Assembly: GCA_025934695.1 (NCBI GenBank)
Contig: JAICWS010000003.1
Coordinates: 372,001-436,000, forward strand
Reading direction: 5' to 3'
DNA: 64,000 bases
From: Alphaproteobacteria bacterium
Lineage (GTDB): Bacteria; Pseudomonadota; Alphaproteobacteria; Micavibrionales; UBA2020
A model generated the notes under the pieces. It did not search any database, was not told the origin of the DNA, and was given only the letters and a program-made list of their open reading frames with translations. Numbering within the stretch: the stretch's first letter is position 1; each line of letters starts with the position of its first letter. Of the stretch, positions 33,256-42,479 are shown piece after piece. The translations under genes and the position numbers were made by a program.

Positions 33256-33502
33256 TCGCCTCGCGGCATCCCCCAAAAGAGCCACGAAATCAGGAGCTTT
33301 ACGCAAATTATCCACAGGGCGTGAAGCGGGCGCGAATTTTATAACCTGTTTCACAACCGCTTGAAAATGCCCATGTTTTCGTGCTATGGGTTTTCATCCT
33401 TGAAGAAATATTAATATTATGTTAATATATTCTTAATGGATTTTTAACGGGTTAGTCCTAGCTGATTATGCGGCCCGGGATGGCCGCCAAAGGGGATTTT
33501 CA

Positions 33503-34285
33503 ATGCCAGTCGTCAACTTCCGGAAGACCGATTTTCTTCCCGCGCAGGAGCAGGGCTCCGCGCTGCAAAAGAAACTCATCATTACCGTCGACGGGCCGGC
33601 AGCGAGCGGCAAAGGCACGCTGGCCAAGAAACTTGCGGACCGCCTCGGCTACGCTTACCTCGACACCGGCGCGCTCTACCGCGCGGTCGCGATGGCGACG
33701 CTCGAGATCGGCGGCGACCCCGGCTATATGCAGGATGTGGCGCCCGCACTCGACATCATCTGCCGCAACCTGACGCCCGAATTGCTGTCCAATCCGTCAC
33801 TGCGCACGCCGGAAGTCTCCCAGGCTGCCTCCAAAGTCGCCGCGCACCCGCAGGTGCGCCAGGCGCTGCTGCAATACCAGCGCGATTTCGCGCATAAGCC
33901 GCCTGGCCTCGTCGGCGGCGCCGTGCTCGACGGCCGCGACATCGGCACCGTCGTCTGCCCCGACGCGGATATCAAATTTTTCATCACCGCCTCGGTCGAG
34001 GAACGCGCCAAGCGCCGCTATGCCGAGCTGTGCGACGCCCGCACCGATATGACTTTCGAGACCGTCCTCGACGATCTCAAAACCCGCGACCAGCGCGACG
34101 CGACCCGCGCCGTGGCCCCCACGCTCGCGGCTGAGGACGCCTATATCCTCGACACCACCGGCCTCAACCCCGCCGAGACGCTCGAAGAAGCCATTTCCAT
34201 CATCCGCGCCCGCTTCCTGTCGGAAACCAACGACAACGGCGGCGCCCAGCCCGCCAACGGCAAGCCGACGGCGACCGCGGTTTAA
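33503..34285 (+). CDS. cmk: Cytidylate kinase
   Basis: 260 aa. Phosphorylates CMP/dCMP. P-loop V-D-G-P-A-A-S-G-K-G-T at about residues 31-41, LDTGALYRAVA, LDGRDIGTVVCPDADIKFF and RDQRDATR are all diagnostic. Start ATG follows AAAGGGGATTTTCA. A roughly 20-residue N-terminal lead and a C-terminal low-complexity extension make it slightly longer than usual. Precedes rpsA as in most Proteobacteria. Confidence 0.95.
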   Translation: MPVVNFRKTDFLPAQEQGSALQKKLIITVDGPAASGKGTLAKKLADRLGYAYLDTGALYRAVAMATLEIGGDPGYMQDVAPALDIICRNLTPELLSNPSLRTPEVSQAASKVAAHPQVRQALLQYQRDFAHKPPGLVGGAVLDGRDIGTVVCPDADIKFFITASVEERAKRRYAELCDARTDMTFETVLDDLKTRDQRDATRAVAPTLAAEDAYILDTTGLNPAETLEEAISIIRARFLSETNDNGGAQPANGKPTATAV

Positions 34286-34297
34286 CCCTCTCTTTTT

Positions 34298-34388
34298 GTC
34301 ATTCCGAACCCGGCAAAGCCGGGTGAGAAATCTTTCCCTCTTGCTCATGTGGAAACGGGTAAGATTCCTCGCTGCGCTCGGAATGACA
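34298..34388. repeat. Dispersed palindromic element with TGTCATTCCGA ends
   Basis: Ends TGTCATTCCGA (34298) and TCGGAATGACA (34388) are inverted; inside are an ACCCGGC/GCCGGGT hairpin and a CGCTGCGCTCG word. Such elements are common in intergenic DNA of many bacteria. It lies between cmk and the rpsA promoter. Confidence 0.7.
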
Positions 34389-34460
34389 TGAAAAAGAGGC
34401 GGCAAATGCCAAAATCCTCGTAATTTCAGGTGCTTTCGCCCGGTTTTTGGCGGTTTTTCG

Positions 34461-34489
34461 TTGACTCTTGGTCTCCTGCCCCCTACATA
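34461..34489 (+). promoter_or_regulatory. Probable rpsA promoter
   Basis: TTGACT (34461-34466), 17 bp, TACATA (34484-34489), giving a leader of about 75 nt before the rpsA ATG at 34572. Confidence 0.45.
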
Positions 34490-34571
34490 TCCCTACGAAC
34501 GGCCCAAAGGCCCGGGTGCCGCATGGCAGCCCTTGCGCCGTATTTCGCATATTAAAGTGAGAACTAACCCT

Positions 34572-36359
34572 ATGGCAAAACTCGCCTCTAAAATCATTGA
34601 GAACACGTCCGTGAAAGACATCACGGGCGAAAACTTCAGCTTCAAGTCCCTCCTGGACGAAAGCTTCAAGAACATCAAATCCTTCGAAGGCTCGGTCGTC
34701 GAAGGCACCGTGGTCGGCGTCGATGACGAATTCGTCACCCTCGACGTGGGCCTGAAATCCGAAGGCCGCATCGCGGTCCGCGAATTCGGCGCGCATGGCG
34801 CGAAATCCGAAATCAAGGTCGGCGACAAGGTCGAAGTCTATGTCGAGCGCATGGAGAACAAGGATGGCGAAGCCGTCCTCTCCCGCGAAAAAGCCAAGCG
34901 CGAAGAAAGCTGGATCCTGCTGGAAAAGCAGCACAAGGCAAACGAGCGCGTCACCGGCGTCATCTTCGGCCGCGTCAAGGGCGGCTTCACGGTCGACCTC
35001 TCGGGCGCCGTGGCGTTCCTGCCCGGCTCGCAAGTGGACATCCGCCCCGTGCGCGACGTCAGCCCGCTGTTCGGCACGCCGCAGCCCTTCCTGATCCTGA
35101 AAATGGACCGCCAGCGCGGCAACATCGTTGTCTCGCGCCGCGCAGTGCTGGAAGAGTCCCGCGCCGAAGCCCGCTCGGAACTGGTTTCCAACCTCAAGGA
35201 AGGCCAGGAACTGCAGGGCGTCGTCAAGAACATCACCGACTACGGTGCGTTCATTGATCTGGGCGGCGTCGATGGCTTGCTCCACGTGACCGATATCTCA
35301 TGGAAGCGCATCAACCACCCCTCCGAAGTTCTCCACGTCGGCCAGACCGTCAACGTGAAGATCATTCGCTTCAACGAAGAAAGCCAGCGTATCAGCCTCG
35401 GCATGAAACAGCTCGACAGCGATCCCTGGCAGGGCGTTGAAGGCAAGTTCAAGATCGGCGAACGCTACAAGGGCCGCGTCACGAACATCGCGGACTACGG
35501 CGCATTCGTCGAACTGGGCGAAGGCATCGAAGGCCTCGTGCACGTCTCGGAAATGTCCTGGACCAAGAAAAACATCCACCCCGGCAAGATCGTTTCGACC
35601 AGCCAGGAAGTGGAAGTGCAGGTTCTCGACGTGGATCTCACCAAGCGCCGCATCAGCCTCGGCCTGAAGCAGTGCATGGAGAACCCCTGGAGCAAGTTCG
35701 CCGGCGGCCACAAGCCGGGCGATGTGCTGGAAGGCGAAGTGCGCAACGTGACCGAATTCGGCCTGTTCGTCGGCATCGGCGACCAGATCGACGGCATGGT
35801 GCACATGTCCGACCTGTCGTGGAAGGAAGCCGGCGAGGAAGCGATCAAGCCGTTCAAGAAGGGCGACACCGTGAAGGTGAAAGTCCTCGAGATCGACCCC
35901 GAGAAAGAACGCGTTTCCCTGGGCATCAAGCAGCTCGAAAGCGATCCGTTCGAAGCGGACCTGGGCGGCGTTTCCAAGGGCGCGGTCGTCACCTGCACGG
36001 TCACGCAAGTGACCCCGGGCGGCATCGAGGTCTCGGTCAACGACAAGCTGACCGGCTTCATCAAGAAGGGCGATCTTTCCCGCGAACGCTCCGAGCAGCG
36101 CCCCGACCGTTTCGCCGTCGGCGAAAAAGTCGATGCGAAAGTGCTCAAAGTCGAACGCTCGGGCCGCAAGCTCGAACTCTCGATCAAGCAGCGCGAGATC
36201 GACGAAGACAAGCAGGCGATGGCCGAATACGGTTCGTCCGATTCAGGCGCATCCCTCGGCGACATCCTGGGCGCGGCCCTGCAGAAGAAAGGCGCGAAAG
36301 CGTCCGAAACTGCGGCTGAAGAACCCAAGAAAGCCAAGAAGGCGAAGAAGGAAGAGTAA
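34572..36359 (+). CDS. rpsA: 30S ribosomal protein S1
   Basis: 595 aa from the ATG at 34572 (M-A-K-L-A-S-K-I); the open frame extends upstream to 34461 but that part overlaps the promoter. Six S1/OB repeats are visible, each closing with an I-S-L-G-x-K-Q type segment (for example QRISLGMKQL, RRISLGLKQC, RVSLGIKQL). The protein unwinds mRNA for the 30S subunit. No clear Shine-Dalgarno site precedes the ATG, as is typical for rpsA, which is autoregulated. A Lys/Ala/Glu-rich C-terminal tail follows the last repeat. Confidence 0.97.
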   Translation: MAKLASKIIENTSVKDITGENFSFKSLLDESFKNIKSFEGSVVEGTVVGVDDEFVTLDVGLKSEGRIAVREFGAHGAKSEIKVGDKVEVYVERMENKDGEAVLSREKAKREESWILLEKQHKANERVTGVIFGRVKGGFTVDLSGAVAFLPGSQVDIRPVRDVSPLFGTPQPFLILKMDRQRGNIVVSRRAVLEESRAEARSELVSNLKEGQELQGVVKNITDYGAFIDLGGVDGLLHVTDISWKRINHPSEVLHVGQTVNVKIIRFNEESQRISLGMKQLDSDPWQGVEGKFKIGERYKGRVTNIADYGAFVELGEGIEGLVHVSEMSWTKKNIHPGKIVSTSQEVEVQVLDVDLTKRRISLGLKQCMENPWSKFAGGHKPGDVLEGEVRNVTEFGLFVGIGDQIDGMVHMSDLSWKEAGEEAIKPFKKGDTVKVKVLEIDPEKERVSLGIKQLESDPFEADLGGVSKGAVVTCTVTQVTPGGIEVSVNDKLTGFIKKGDLSRERSEQRPDRFAVGEKVDAKVLKVERSGRKLELSIKQREIDEDKQAMAEYGSSDSGASLGDILGAALQKKGAKASETAAEEPKKAKKAKKEE

Positions 36360-36383
36360 TCTTCTTTCCAGCTTAAGATTAGC

Positions 36384-36417
36384 AAAACCCTCGGAAGGAA
36401 ACTTCCGGGGGTTTTTG
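36384..36417 (+). terminator. Terminator of rpsA
   Basis: AAAACCCTCGGAAG/CTTCCGGGGGTTTT stem with a short loop and a TTTTTGTTTT run, 25 nt after the rpsA stop. Confidence 0.88.
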
Positions 36418-36433
36418 TTTTGAGCGGGGACGC

Positions 36434-36595
36434 CTACATCTCGTCTTCATCGCCGCGCTTGTCGGCGGTGCTTTTGCCCTTTTTGAAATCCTTGTCGTTC
36501 ACATGCTTGGTCTGGCGGTCTTCGCGCTCGTCGGGGCCCGTCTTGCCAAAACCGCTGCCCGTGCCGCTGTCGTCGCTGTCATGAAGCTTGCGCAT
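36434..36595 (-). CDS. Small, highly charged disordered protein
   Basis: 53 aa from the ATG at 36595, which has GGGAGGA 8 nt upstream; a longer frame to 36640 lacks one. It consists almost only of Asp, Glu, Lys, Arg, Gly and Ser (H-D-S-D-D-S-G-T-G-S-G-F-G-K-T-G) with no hydrophobic core, so it is intrinsically disordered. Unknown; small stress- or nucleoid-related proteins look like this. Confidence 0.5.
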   Translation of the reverse strand: MRKLHDSDDSGTGSGFGKTGPDEREDRQTKHVNDKDFKKGKSTADKRGDEDEM

Positions 36596-36762
36596 GGGTC
36601 GATCCTCCCTTTCCCTGCCAACACCTATCGGCGTCTTCACCGCTCAAACAAAATAGCCAGCTGTTCCAAAGGATTGGCGCTTTTAAGCCCTCTTTAACCG
36701 CTATGCTCCATAATATAGGTGATTAAACGGTTGATTTAATTCAGGTACCGGAAAAGGACAGC

Positions 36763-38028
36763 GTGGACGCGGCCCCCGACCAGCAGAGGCTCCGCAATAT
36801 CTTCAACCGCTGCGCGGCGAAGGCGGTGCGGGATTATCCGCAGCTTGCGAACGGATTCCTGATCTACAGCCCGCTCACGCAGAGCTTCCACGGCGTCCAG
36901 CCCGCTGACAAGGAACTGGCGGCGCGCATCTTCGAGCATTACCCGCAGCAGGCCGCAGCGTGGTTGAAAGAAAGGCCTGACTTAGCCGGGTCGATAACGG
37001 ATTTCGATGACGTGCCGGTGATGCTGCTGGCGAAGGCGACCCACCACGCCTATACGCCGAAGCAGGGGCCGGTCGAGGACGAGGTGCTGCGGCTGTTCCT
37101 GCACGAGCTGGGACACCGCGTGGCGCCGGGCGGCAATACGCACAGCGCCGGCGGCACGGGCAGCCGAGCGCGCCGGGAAAGTATCGCCGACACTTATTCC
37201 TACCTGAACGACCCCGGGCATGAAACGCCGCAGGGACGCAGGGACTGGCAGGAGCTGGTGCTGTGGCAGCGCTCGAGCGCTTTCGTTTTCACGGATGTGC
37301 GCAATTATTTCACCGCGCCGGTGCTGGAGGCCGCGATGGACCTGGAGACGCGTCACGATCTCAGCCGCTTGGGTGCTTCGGACAAGGCGACCCTTTCCTA
37401 TCGCCTCGCCCTGCTGGCGCAGCCGGAGGAGGCCCAAGTGGCGGCGCTGTCGGACATCTTCAAGCCCGCGCGCGAGGCGATGGACCAGTCCGCCATGGCG
37501 GGATACCGGAAACTGGCGGACATCCTGTTCGCGGATCATGGAACTTTAAGCGATGCCGTCTATCGCGCGGGCCGCGCCGCGCTGTTGCCCGCGCTGGAAA
37601 GAAAGAACGACATTCTCGAGACGCGCCTGACCGGCGACGATATAAAGACGCTGTCCTTCGACGGCCGCGACTGGGAACTGATACGCGTGAAAATCGCGGC
37701 GCGCGACCAGACCCAGCGCAAGCTGTCCGCCATGACGGTGGAAGCGAACGACATGTTCGTGCTGGGCTTCTTCGACCGCCCGCCGGGATCGCGGCCCGAC
37801 CCGGCCATTTACGAAGGCAAGGACAACCTCGCCCATCTGGAGCGCTGCTACAGCATCTTCGGCGAAATCCGCCGCCTGCAAACCAGCGGCAAGCAAGCGA
37901 GCGCCGGTATCGCCGCTCTGCTGCCGCCCGATGCGGCGGGACTGACGCTGTACGACACGGCCCAGCTTTCCTCTCGCATCGCCGGCAGCTTGGCGCAGAG
38001 GCTGGTGGCGGGGCCAGTGGTTTCGTGA
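36763..38028 (+). CDS. HELGH zincin-like protein, unknown family
   Basis: 421 aa from a GTG with AAAAGGACAGC before it. HELGH at residues 114-118 supplies two zinc His and the catalytic Glu; Glu139 in R-R-E-S-I-A-D-T-Y is in the right place for the third ligand of a gluzincin (E-x-x-x-D helix). No signal peptide or membrane helix, so it would act in the cytoplasm or leave by a leaderless route. The remaining 280 residues are helical and unrecognised. It borders the low-GC restriction-modification genes but has ordinary GC itself. Confidence 0.6.
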   Translation: MDAAPDQQRLRNIFNRCAAKAVRDYPQLANGFLIYSPLTQSFHGVQPADKELAARIFEHYPQQAAAWLKERPDLAGSITDFDDVPVMLLAKATHHAYTPKQGPVEDEVLRLFLHELGHRVAPGGNTHSAGGTGSRARRESIADTYSYLNDPGHETPQGRRDWQELVLWQRSSAFVFTDVRNYFTAPVLEAAMDLETRHDLSRLGASDKATLSYRLALLAQPEEAQVAALSDIFKPAREAMDQSAMAGYRKLADILFADHGTLSDAVYRAGRAALLPALERKNDILETRLTGDDIKTLSFDGRDWELIRVKIAARDQTQRKLSAMTVEANDMFVLGFFDRPPGSRPDPAIYEGKDNLAHLERCYSIFGEIRRLQTSGKQASAGIAALLPPDAAGLTLYDTAQLSSRIAGSLAQRLVAGPVVS

Positions 38029-38235
38029 AAGCCAAAACCGGAGAACTAGGCAAGTTCTTTACGGCCTAGCGATAGCAAAGCTCTACCAAGCCAACTCCGG
38101 ATTCTTGAATTCGACATGCAGCGGACGGTGTCGGCTATACTTCTGGGAAAAGTACGGTAGCACAATAATAGGATTCAATAATTACTAAATAACAATATAA
38201 TCGCTATATCGTAAACGCCAAATTATTGAGTACCC

Positions 38236-39825
38236 ATGTCACAAGAACATAATGAAGTTCGCCTTCCGCTGATACAGAAGCTTATAAAACTGGGATGGAA
38301 CGAACATCAAATTGTGGTCAAACCTGAGTGGCGAGTGCCTAAAGCCCCAAATGAAGCAAGTAAACGTGAAAGGGGTGCAAAATTTGACGGCTTCCCAGTG
38401 GATGTTGCTATATTTGACGATGTTGCGAATGTTGGTAATTACGAACACTTAGCGGCGATCGTAGAAACCAAAAGCCCCTCAAAAAAAGAAGGCATCAATC
38501 AGCTAAAAATTTACATGGGTTTGGAACCCCATGTGAAGATTGGCGTCTGGACAAATGGAACTGAAATTTCCCGTGTTTATCGGGCCTCCGATGGAAGCTA
38601 CGTCACTCATACTTCATCATCTCTTCCTCGTTTTGGCGAGAGCTTAATTCTGGCCGCACCGGAAAAAATATCTTGGAAAGACCTCCAACCTGTAGACCAA
38701 AAAAAGCTTAGAAAGTTATTTGAGCGCTTACTGAATGTGGTCGTCGCGCGAGACACGAAAAGCACCAGGCGCGACGATCAGTTGAATCATCTTTGTAATT
38801 TAATCTTGGTCAAATTGGAGAGCGACAAGGAAGCAAAAATTTCGCCGGATGCCCCGGCAGTTTTTCAGGTGTGGGATAAAGAAGAGCAAACGGCGAAGAA
38901 AATTCAGGCGTATTATCAGTCAATGCGACTTACTCACTCGGACTTGTTCGGCACTGATTTAGATACACAAATTCAGCTGGATTCTCACACAATTGCTCAA
39001 GCAGCTTATGAGCTTGGCCAGTATAAGCTTATAGATATTCCAATTGACGTTATATCGGAGGCATTCCAGATATTCCGCACCGCAAGTCTTAAATCAGAAG
39101 AAGGGCAATACTATACCCCTTATCCAGTAATAAGAAGCGCGGTTCGCATGATGGACATCCAGCCTAGTGACAAAATCGTCGACCCTGCCTGCGGTACTGG
39201 TGGATTTTTGATCGAGGCATATCGCCGTTTGCGTGAATCTTACCCAAGAATGACCGATGCAGACGCGAAAGGTTGGGCGCAGCGACATTTATTTGGCATT
39301 GATAAAGATCGTGTGAACGTCAAATTGACAAAGGCAATAATGTTAATCGTCGGAGATGGTTCAACACATACTTACCTTGCTGACTCTCTTCGCGAGCATC
39401 TTTGGGCAAAAAACTATCCGGATCTATTGACTGCCGCGAAAGACTCGAGCTTCACTTGCATCCTGACAAATCCTCCTTTTGGAAAGGAGCTAAAGTTCAG
39501 CGCTTCAGACGGTCGCTTGTCAAGCTACGCGATCTGCAAAAAACCTACAGATAAAAAGGATCGAAATACTACTTTTATTGACACGCAATTTGAAGAGCGA
39601 GAACTGGGGCTGGTATTTATGGAGCGGTGCCATCGTCTTTTGATAAAGGGCGGTCGACTAGGCATTGTCTTACCGGAGACTTACTTCTTTTCCCCAAGCT
39701 ATCTCTGGCTTCAAAGTTGGCTGCAGAAGCGGTTCGAAGTTCGTGCAATTTTGAACATTCCAATGGAGGCCTTTCAAGGGTTTTGTCGCGCTAAAACTAA
39801 CTTTTACATTTTCGAAAAGGTTTGA
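38236..39825 (+). CDS. Type I/IIG-like nuclease-N6-adenine methylase fusion
   Basis: 529 aa, low GC. Residues about 40-120 resemble the HsdR N-terminal nuclease domain: D56 in F-P-V-D-V-A-I-F, E77-T-K79 in I-V-E-T-K-S, and Q89, a PD-(D/E)xK set. A helical segment leads to an HsdM-type methylase: YYTPYPVIRS, motif I DPACGTGGF from residue 316 and motif IV NPPF at 412-415. No helicase/translocase domain is present. The protein stops right after the TNFYIFEKV strand, where methylases of this type usually continue, and the continuation is found in the next gene. The region is visibly AT-rich against its flanks, so probably horizontally acquired. Confidence 0.82.
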   Translation: MSQEHNEVRLPLIQKLIKLGWNEHQIVVKPEWRVPKAPNEASKRERGAKFDGFPVDVAIFDDVANVGNYEHLAAIVETKSPSKKEGINQLKIYMGLEPHVKIGVWTNGTEISRVYRASDGSYVTHTSSSLPRFGESLILAAPEKISWKDLQPVDQKKLRKLFERLLNVVVARDTKSTRRDDQLNHLCNLILVKLESDKEAKISPDAPAVFQVWDKEEQTAKKIQAYYQSMRLTHSDLFGTDLDTQIQLDSHTIAQAAYELGQYKLIDIPIDVISEAFQIFRTASLKSEEGQYYTPYPVIRSAVRMMDIQPSDKIVDPACGTGGFLIEAYRRLRESYPRMTDADAKGWAQRHLFGIDKDRVNVKLTKAIMLIVGDGSTHTYLADSLREHLWAKNYPDLLTAAKDSSFTCILTNPPFGKELKFSASDGRLSSYAICKKPTDKKDRNTTFIDTQFEERELGLVFMERCHRLLIKGGRLGIVLPETYFFSPSYLWLQSWLQKRFEVRAILNIPMEAFQGFCRAKTNFYIFEKV

Positions 39826-39830
39826 ATACA

Positions 39831-40745
39831 ATGGTGCACAAGCCAAAATGGTTTAATAAAGACAAAGTGCTCATCATTAACGCACCCACCTGTGGAATCA
39901 ATAAGGACGGCCAAGAACAGTATGTGGTTGACCCTGGTACAGGCGCTAGAGGCAGCAACATCGACGACAAATTGGCAGAATATACGGAATTAGTTGCTCA
40001 AAATAAGGTAAAAAGCGGGCACGGCCACATTGCGTATAAATCGGCAGTTGAAATACAACGTAGCGGCATATATGTGCCCTGTTATTTCGACGATAAATAT
40101 GAAGATGACTTTGTAAAGAAGTTTTCAAAGCGGTCGGAATTTTTTTTGATGTCGCTTGGCGAGTTAAACGCCAAGAAAATGATAAGTATCGAAGGCGGCC
40201 ACGGCAGCCCGAGTGCCGATCAACGAACCGGCGAAGTACCCTATATTAAGGTATCCGACCTTCGCGCGGGTAGCGTAAATATCAATCCTACAAACATGAT
40301 CCCAAAGACGCTGGCGGAAACTTTTTGGGGCGGATCGCATTCCGGTCTTGCTCCATATGACCTTTTGTCACCTGAACGCGCGTCAAAGAACATTGGCGAG
40401 TTCTGTGTCCTTTTGCCAGGTCAGGAGGAAGTGGTTTTAACAAAAGAGGTGATAGTAATTCGGGCCGACAAGGATGCGGTTTTCGATCAGTTCTATTTAA
40501 TGTGGGCGCTATCATTAACCGAGGTTCGAAATCAGTGGAAACGTATAATTTTCATGCAGACGAACCGAGAAGATGTGGGCGACCGAATGATGGAAATCAA
40601 AATCCCAGTCCCCAAGGTCACGAAGACCGCGCGCGATGTGGCTAAACCATTTAAGGATTACTATTTAGGCCTGGAGAGGTTGCGTGAGGTTTTTCGAGAT
40701 GAACTAGATGCATCTGGTTTTTCACATCATATATTTCATAGTTAA
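39831..40745 (+). CDS. Methylase C-terminal piece plus specificity (HsdS-like) domain
   Basis: 304 aa from the ATG at 39831 with AAAAGG 10 nt upstream; a TTG at 39822 is possible. Residues 1-100 (KVLIINAPTCGINKDGQEQY) match the segment that follows the catalytic fold in M-S fused enzymes (K-V-x-M-A-x-A-E-x-x-G-x-D-x-R-G). From about 130 the sequence is one target-recognition domain (G-E-V-P-Y-I-K-V-S-D-L-R-A-G) with a closing helix. It lies 5 nt after, and in the -1 frame to, the methylase gene. It should set the DNA target of the system. No second recognition domain and no separate HsdR. Confidence 0.75.
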   Translation: MVHKPKWFNKDKVLIINAPTCGINKDGQEQYVVDPGTGARGSNIDDKLAEYTELVAQNKVKSGHGHIAYKSAVEIQRSGIYVPCYFDDKYEDDFVKKFSKRSEFFLMSLGELNAKKMISIEGGHGSPSADQRTGEVPYIKVSDLRAGSVNINPTNMIPKTLAETFWGGSHSGLAPYDLLSPERASKNIGEFCVLLPGQEEVVLTKEVIVIRADKDAVFDQFYLMWALSLTEVRNQWKRIIFMQTNREDVGDRMMEIKIPVPKVTKTARDVAKPFKDYYLGLERLREVFRDELDASGFSHHIFHS

Positions 40746-40818
40746 GATAACAACGTTACTCCTACTCCTGCCAACATCATAGGCAGAAGAAGTAACGCGA
40801 AAAAAGCTGGACTAATTT

Positions 40819-41703
40819 ATGCCCCTCACCCAACTCACCATTCCCTCCCGCGAGGCCGACATCGGCGGGCTGAAGGTGCGCCGGCTGCTGCCGTGGCGGG
40901 AGCGGCGGATGGTGGGGCCGTTCGTGTTCCTGGACCATATGGGCCCGGCGGATTTTGCGCCCGCGCAGGGCATCGACGTGCCGCCGCATCCGCATATCGG
41001 CCTTGCCACGCTGACGTACCTGTTCGAAGGCGAGGTCGTGCATCGCGATACGCTGGGGTCGCATCAGGCAATCGCGCCGGGCGACGTAAACTGGATGGCG
41101 GCGGGACGTGGCATCGCGCATTCGGAGCGGTCGGGCGAGCGGGCGCACCACCGCCGCATGAACGGGCTGCAAAGCTGGGTCGCGCTGCCCAAAGAGGACG
41201 AAGAAAGCGCGCCCGCCTTCTGGCACCATGCGGCGAAAGAAATACCAAACATCGAGCGCCCGGGCGTCGCCCTGCGCGTGGTGGCGGGAGAAGCTTATGG
41301 AGTAACCTCGCCCGTCAGCACTTTCAGCCCGCTATTCTATGTCGAGGCGCGCATGGCGGCGGGTGCGCGGCTGGAGCTGCCGGACAATTACGAGGAGCGC
41401 GGCGCCTATGTGATGAGCGGCGAAACAACCATCGCCGGCAGCCGCGTGCAGGCCGGGACGCTGCCGGTGTTCGAGCCGGGCAAAATCGTGATCGAGGCGC
41501 AGACGCAAGCGCATATCATGCTGATGGGCGGTGCGCCGTTGCCGGAGCTGCGCTTTATCTGGTGGAATTTCGTCTCGAGCTCGAAAGATCGCATCGAGCA
41601 GGCGAAGGAAGACTGGAAAGCGGGCAAGTTCGGCACAATTCCGGGCGACGAGAAGGAATTCGTGCCACTGCCAGAGACGGTGAAGCCGGGAAATATTCTG
41701 TAG
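40819..41703 (+). CDS. Pirin family protein
   Basis: 294 aa bicupin. The N-terminal half has the pirin signature GPFVFLDHMGP, then P-P-H-P-H-I-G-L-A-T-L-T-Y with the metal-binding His, Y-L-F-E-G-E and H-R-D-T-L-G; W-M-A-A-G-R-G-I-A-H-S-E-R closes the site. Pirins are iron proteins with quercetinase-like or regulatory roles. GC returns to normal here, marking the right border of the AT-rich restriction genes. Confidence 0.92.
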   Translation: MPLTQLTIPSREADIGGLKVRRLLPWRERRMVGPFVFLDHMGPADFAPAQGIDVPPHPHIGLATLTYLFEGEVVHRDTLGSHQAIAPGDVNWMAAGRGIAHSERSGERAHHRRMNGLQSWVALPKEDEESAPAFWHHAAKEIPNIERPGVALRVVAGEAYGVTSPVSTFSPLFYVEARMAAGARLELPDNYEERGAYVMSGETTIAGSRVQAGTLPVFEPGKIVIEAQTQAHIMLMGGAPLPELRFIWWNFVSSSKDRIEQAKEDWKAGKFGTIPGDEKEFVPLPETVKPGNIL

Positions 41704-41733
41704 CCGTAGACCCCGCGCAACGTCCGCCGGCTG

Positions 41734-42408
41734 TTAAGGACCGCTGTTGGGCGCGCTTTGTCCACCTGATTTTGCAGCGCCCCGCGGCTGAAGCCGCAGT
41801 TTTGGCATGGTCAGCGGCGCGGCCGGCACTGTGGTCGGCGCCTGGGGCATAGCGGCCGTGTTGAAGGACGGGCTGCGGTTCGAAAGGCCATCGGCGATTT
41901 TCTTGTGCATATCTTTGCGCAGCTGTTCACCGCCGAAGCCGAGGTTGCCGACCAGTTCGGGCGCGGAGAGGCCCCGGTGGTTGCGGATCGTGAGGTCTGC
42001 GCCGGCTTTCATCAGCAGGCGGGCGGCGTTGCCGTTGCCCTCGGCCAACGCATCCATGATCGGGGTCGAGCCGTTTGCATCCTGCAGGTCCAGGTTGGCG
42101 CCTTTGAACACCAGGTAACCGAGAATGACCGGCTGCTCTGTCATCGCCGCCATGTAGACAGGCAGCGCGCCATATTTGCTGCGCTGGTTCACGTCGGCGC
42201 CCGCTTCGACCAGCGCCTTGACGACATCCAGCTCGCCTGCGACGGTCGCGCAGGTCAGCAGCGGCAAAGGAAAGGCCGCGCCCGGCGCGGCGTTCGTCGC
42301 AACATCGACGCCTTCGGCGACGAGTTGCAGCGCCTGCGCAACGTTGACGGGGTTCTGCTCCAGTTCGTTTGCGAGCTGCGTGGTTCTTTCGGCTTTCGTC
42401 GTCGGCAT
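41734..42408 (-). CDS. Ankyrin-repeat protein (Ank D)
   Basis: 224 aa with AGGGGAG before the ATG. Repeats at about residues 45-165: LLTCATVAGELDVVKALVEAG, ADVNQRSKYGALPVYMAA, LVFKGANLDLQDANGSTPIMDA, LLMKAGADLTIRNHRGLSAPEL. The C-terminus is Pro/Ala-rich with M-P-K-L-R-L-Q-P about 20 residues from the end; this only loosely resembles the V-x-K-P-L-x-F-R tail of the other ankyrin proteins and I do not count it as a match. Leader of about 200 nt from the promoter at 42615-42644. Confidence 0.82.
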   Translation of the reverse strand: MPTTKAERTTQLANELEQNPVNVAQALQLVAEGVDVATNAAPGAAFPLPLLTCATVAGELDVVKALVEAGADVNQRSKYGALPVYMAAMTEQPVILGYLVFKGANLDLQDANGSTPIMDALAEGNGNAARLLMKAGADLTIRNHRGLSAPELVGNLGFGGEQLRKDMHKKIADGLSNRSPSFNTAAMPQAPTTVPAAPLTMPKLRLQPRGAAKSGGQSAPNSGP

Positions 42409-42479
42409 AAATTTCTCCCCTTTAAAGCGTTTCCAAAAACGCGGAAGCGGAATGCCGATGCCTTAAGGAGGAAGCTTTC

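Noticed and set aside
33301-33460. A perfect DnaA box (TTATCCACA, 33308-33316) beside an AT-rich stretch, considered as a replication origin
   Set aside because: Only one box is present, and no dnaA, parAB, hemE or similar origin neighbours. A single 9-mer is expected by chance.
38029-40818. Restriction genes considered as part of a larger mobile island
   Set aside because: No integrase, tRNA border, or flanking direct repeat is visible; only the two AT-rich genes differ from the background.
41734-42408. Ank D as seventh member of the C-terminal tail set
   Set aside because: M-P-K-L-R-L-Q does not fit V-x-[KRG]-P-[LI]-x-[FLV]-[KR] and lies about 20 residues from the end.
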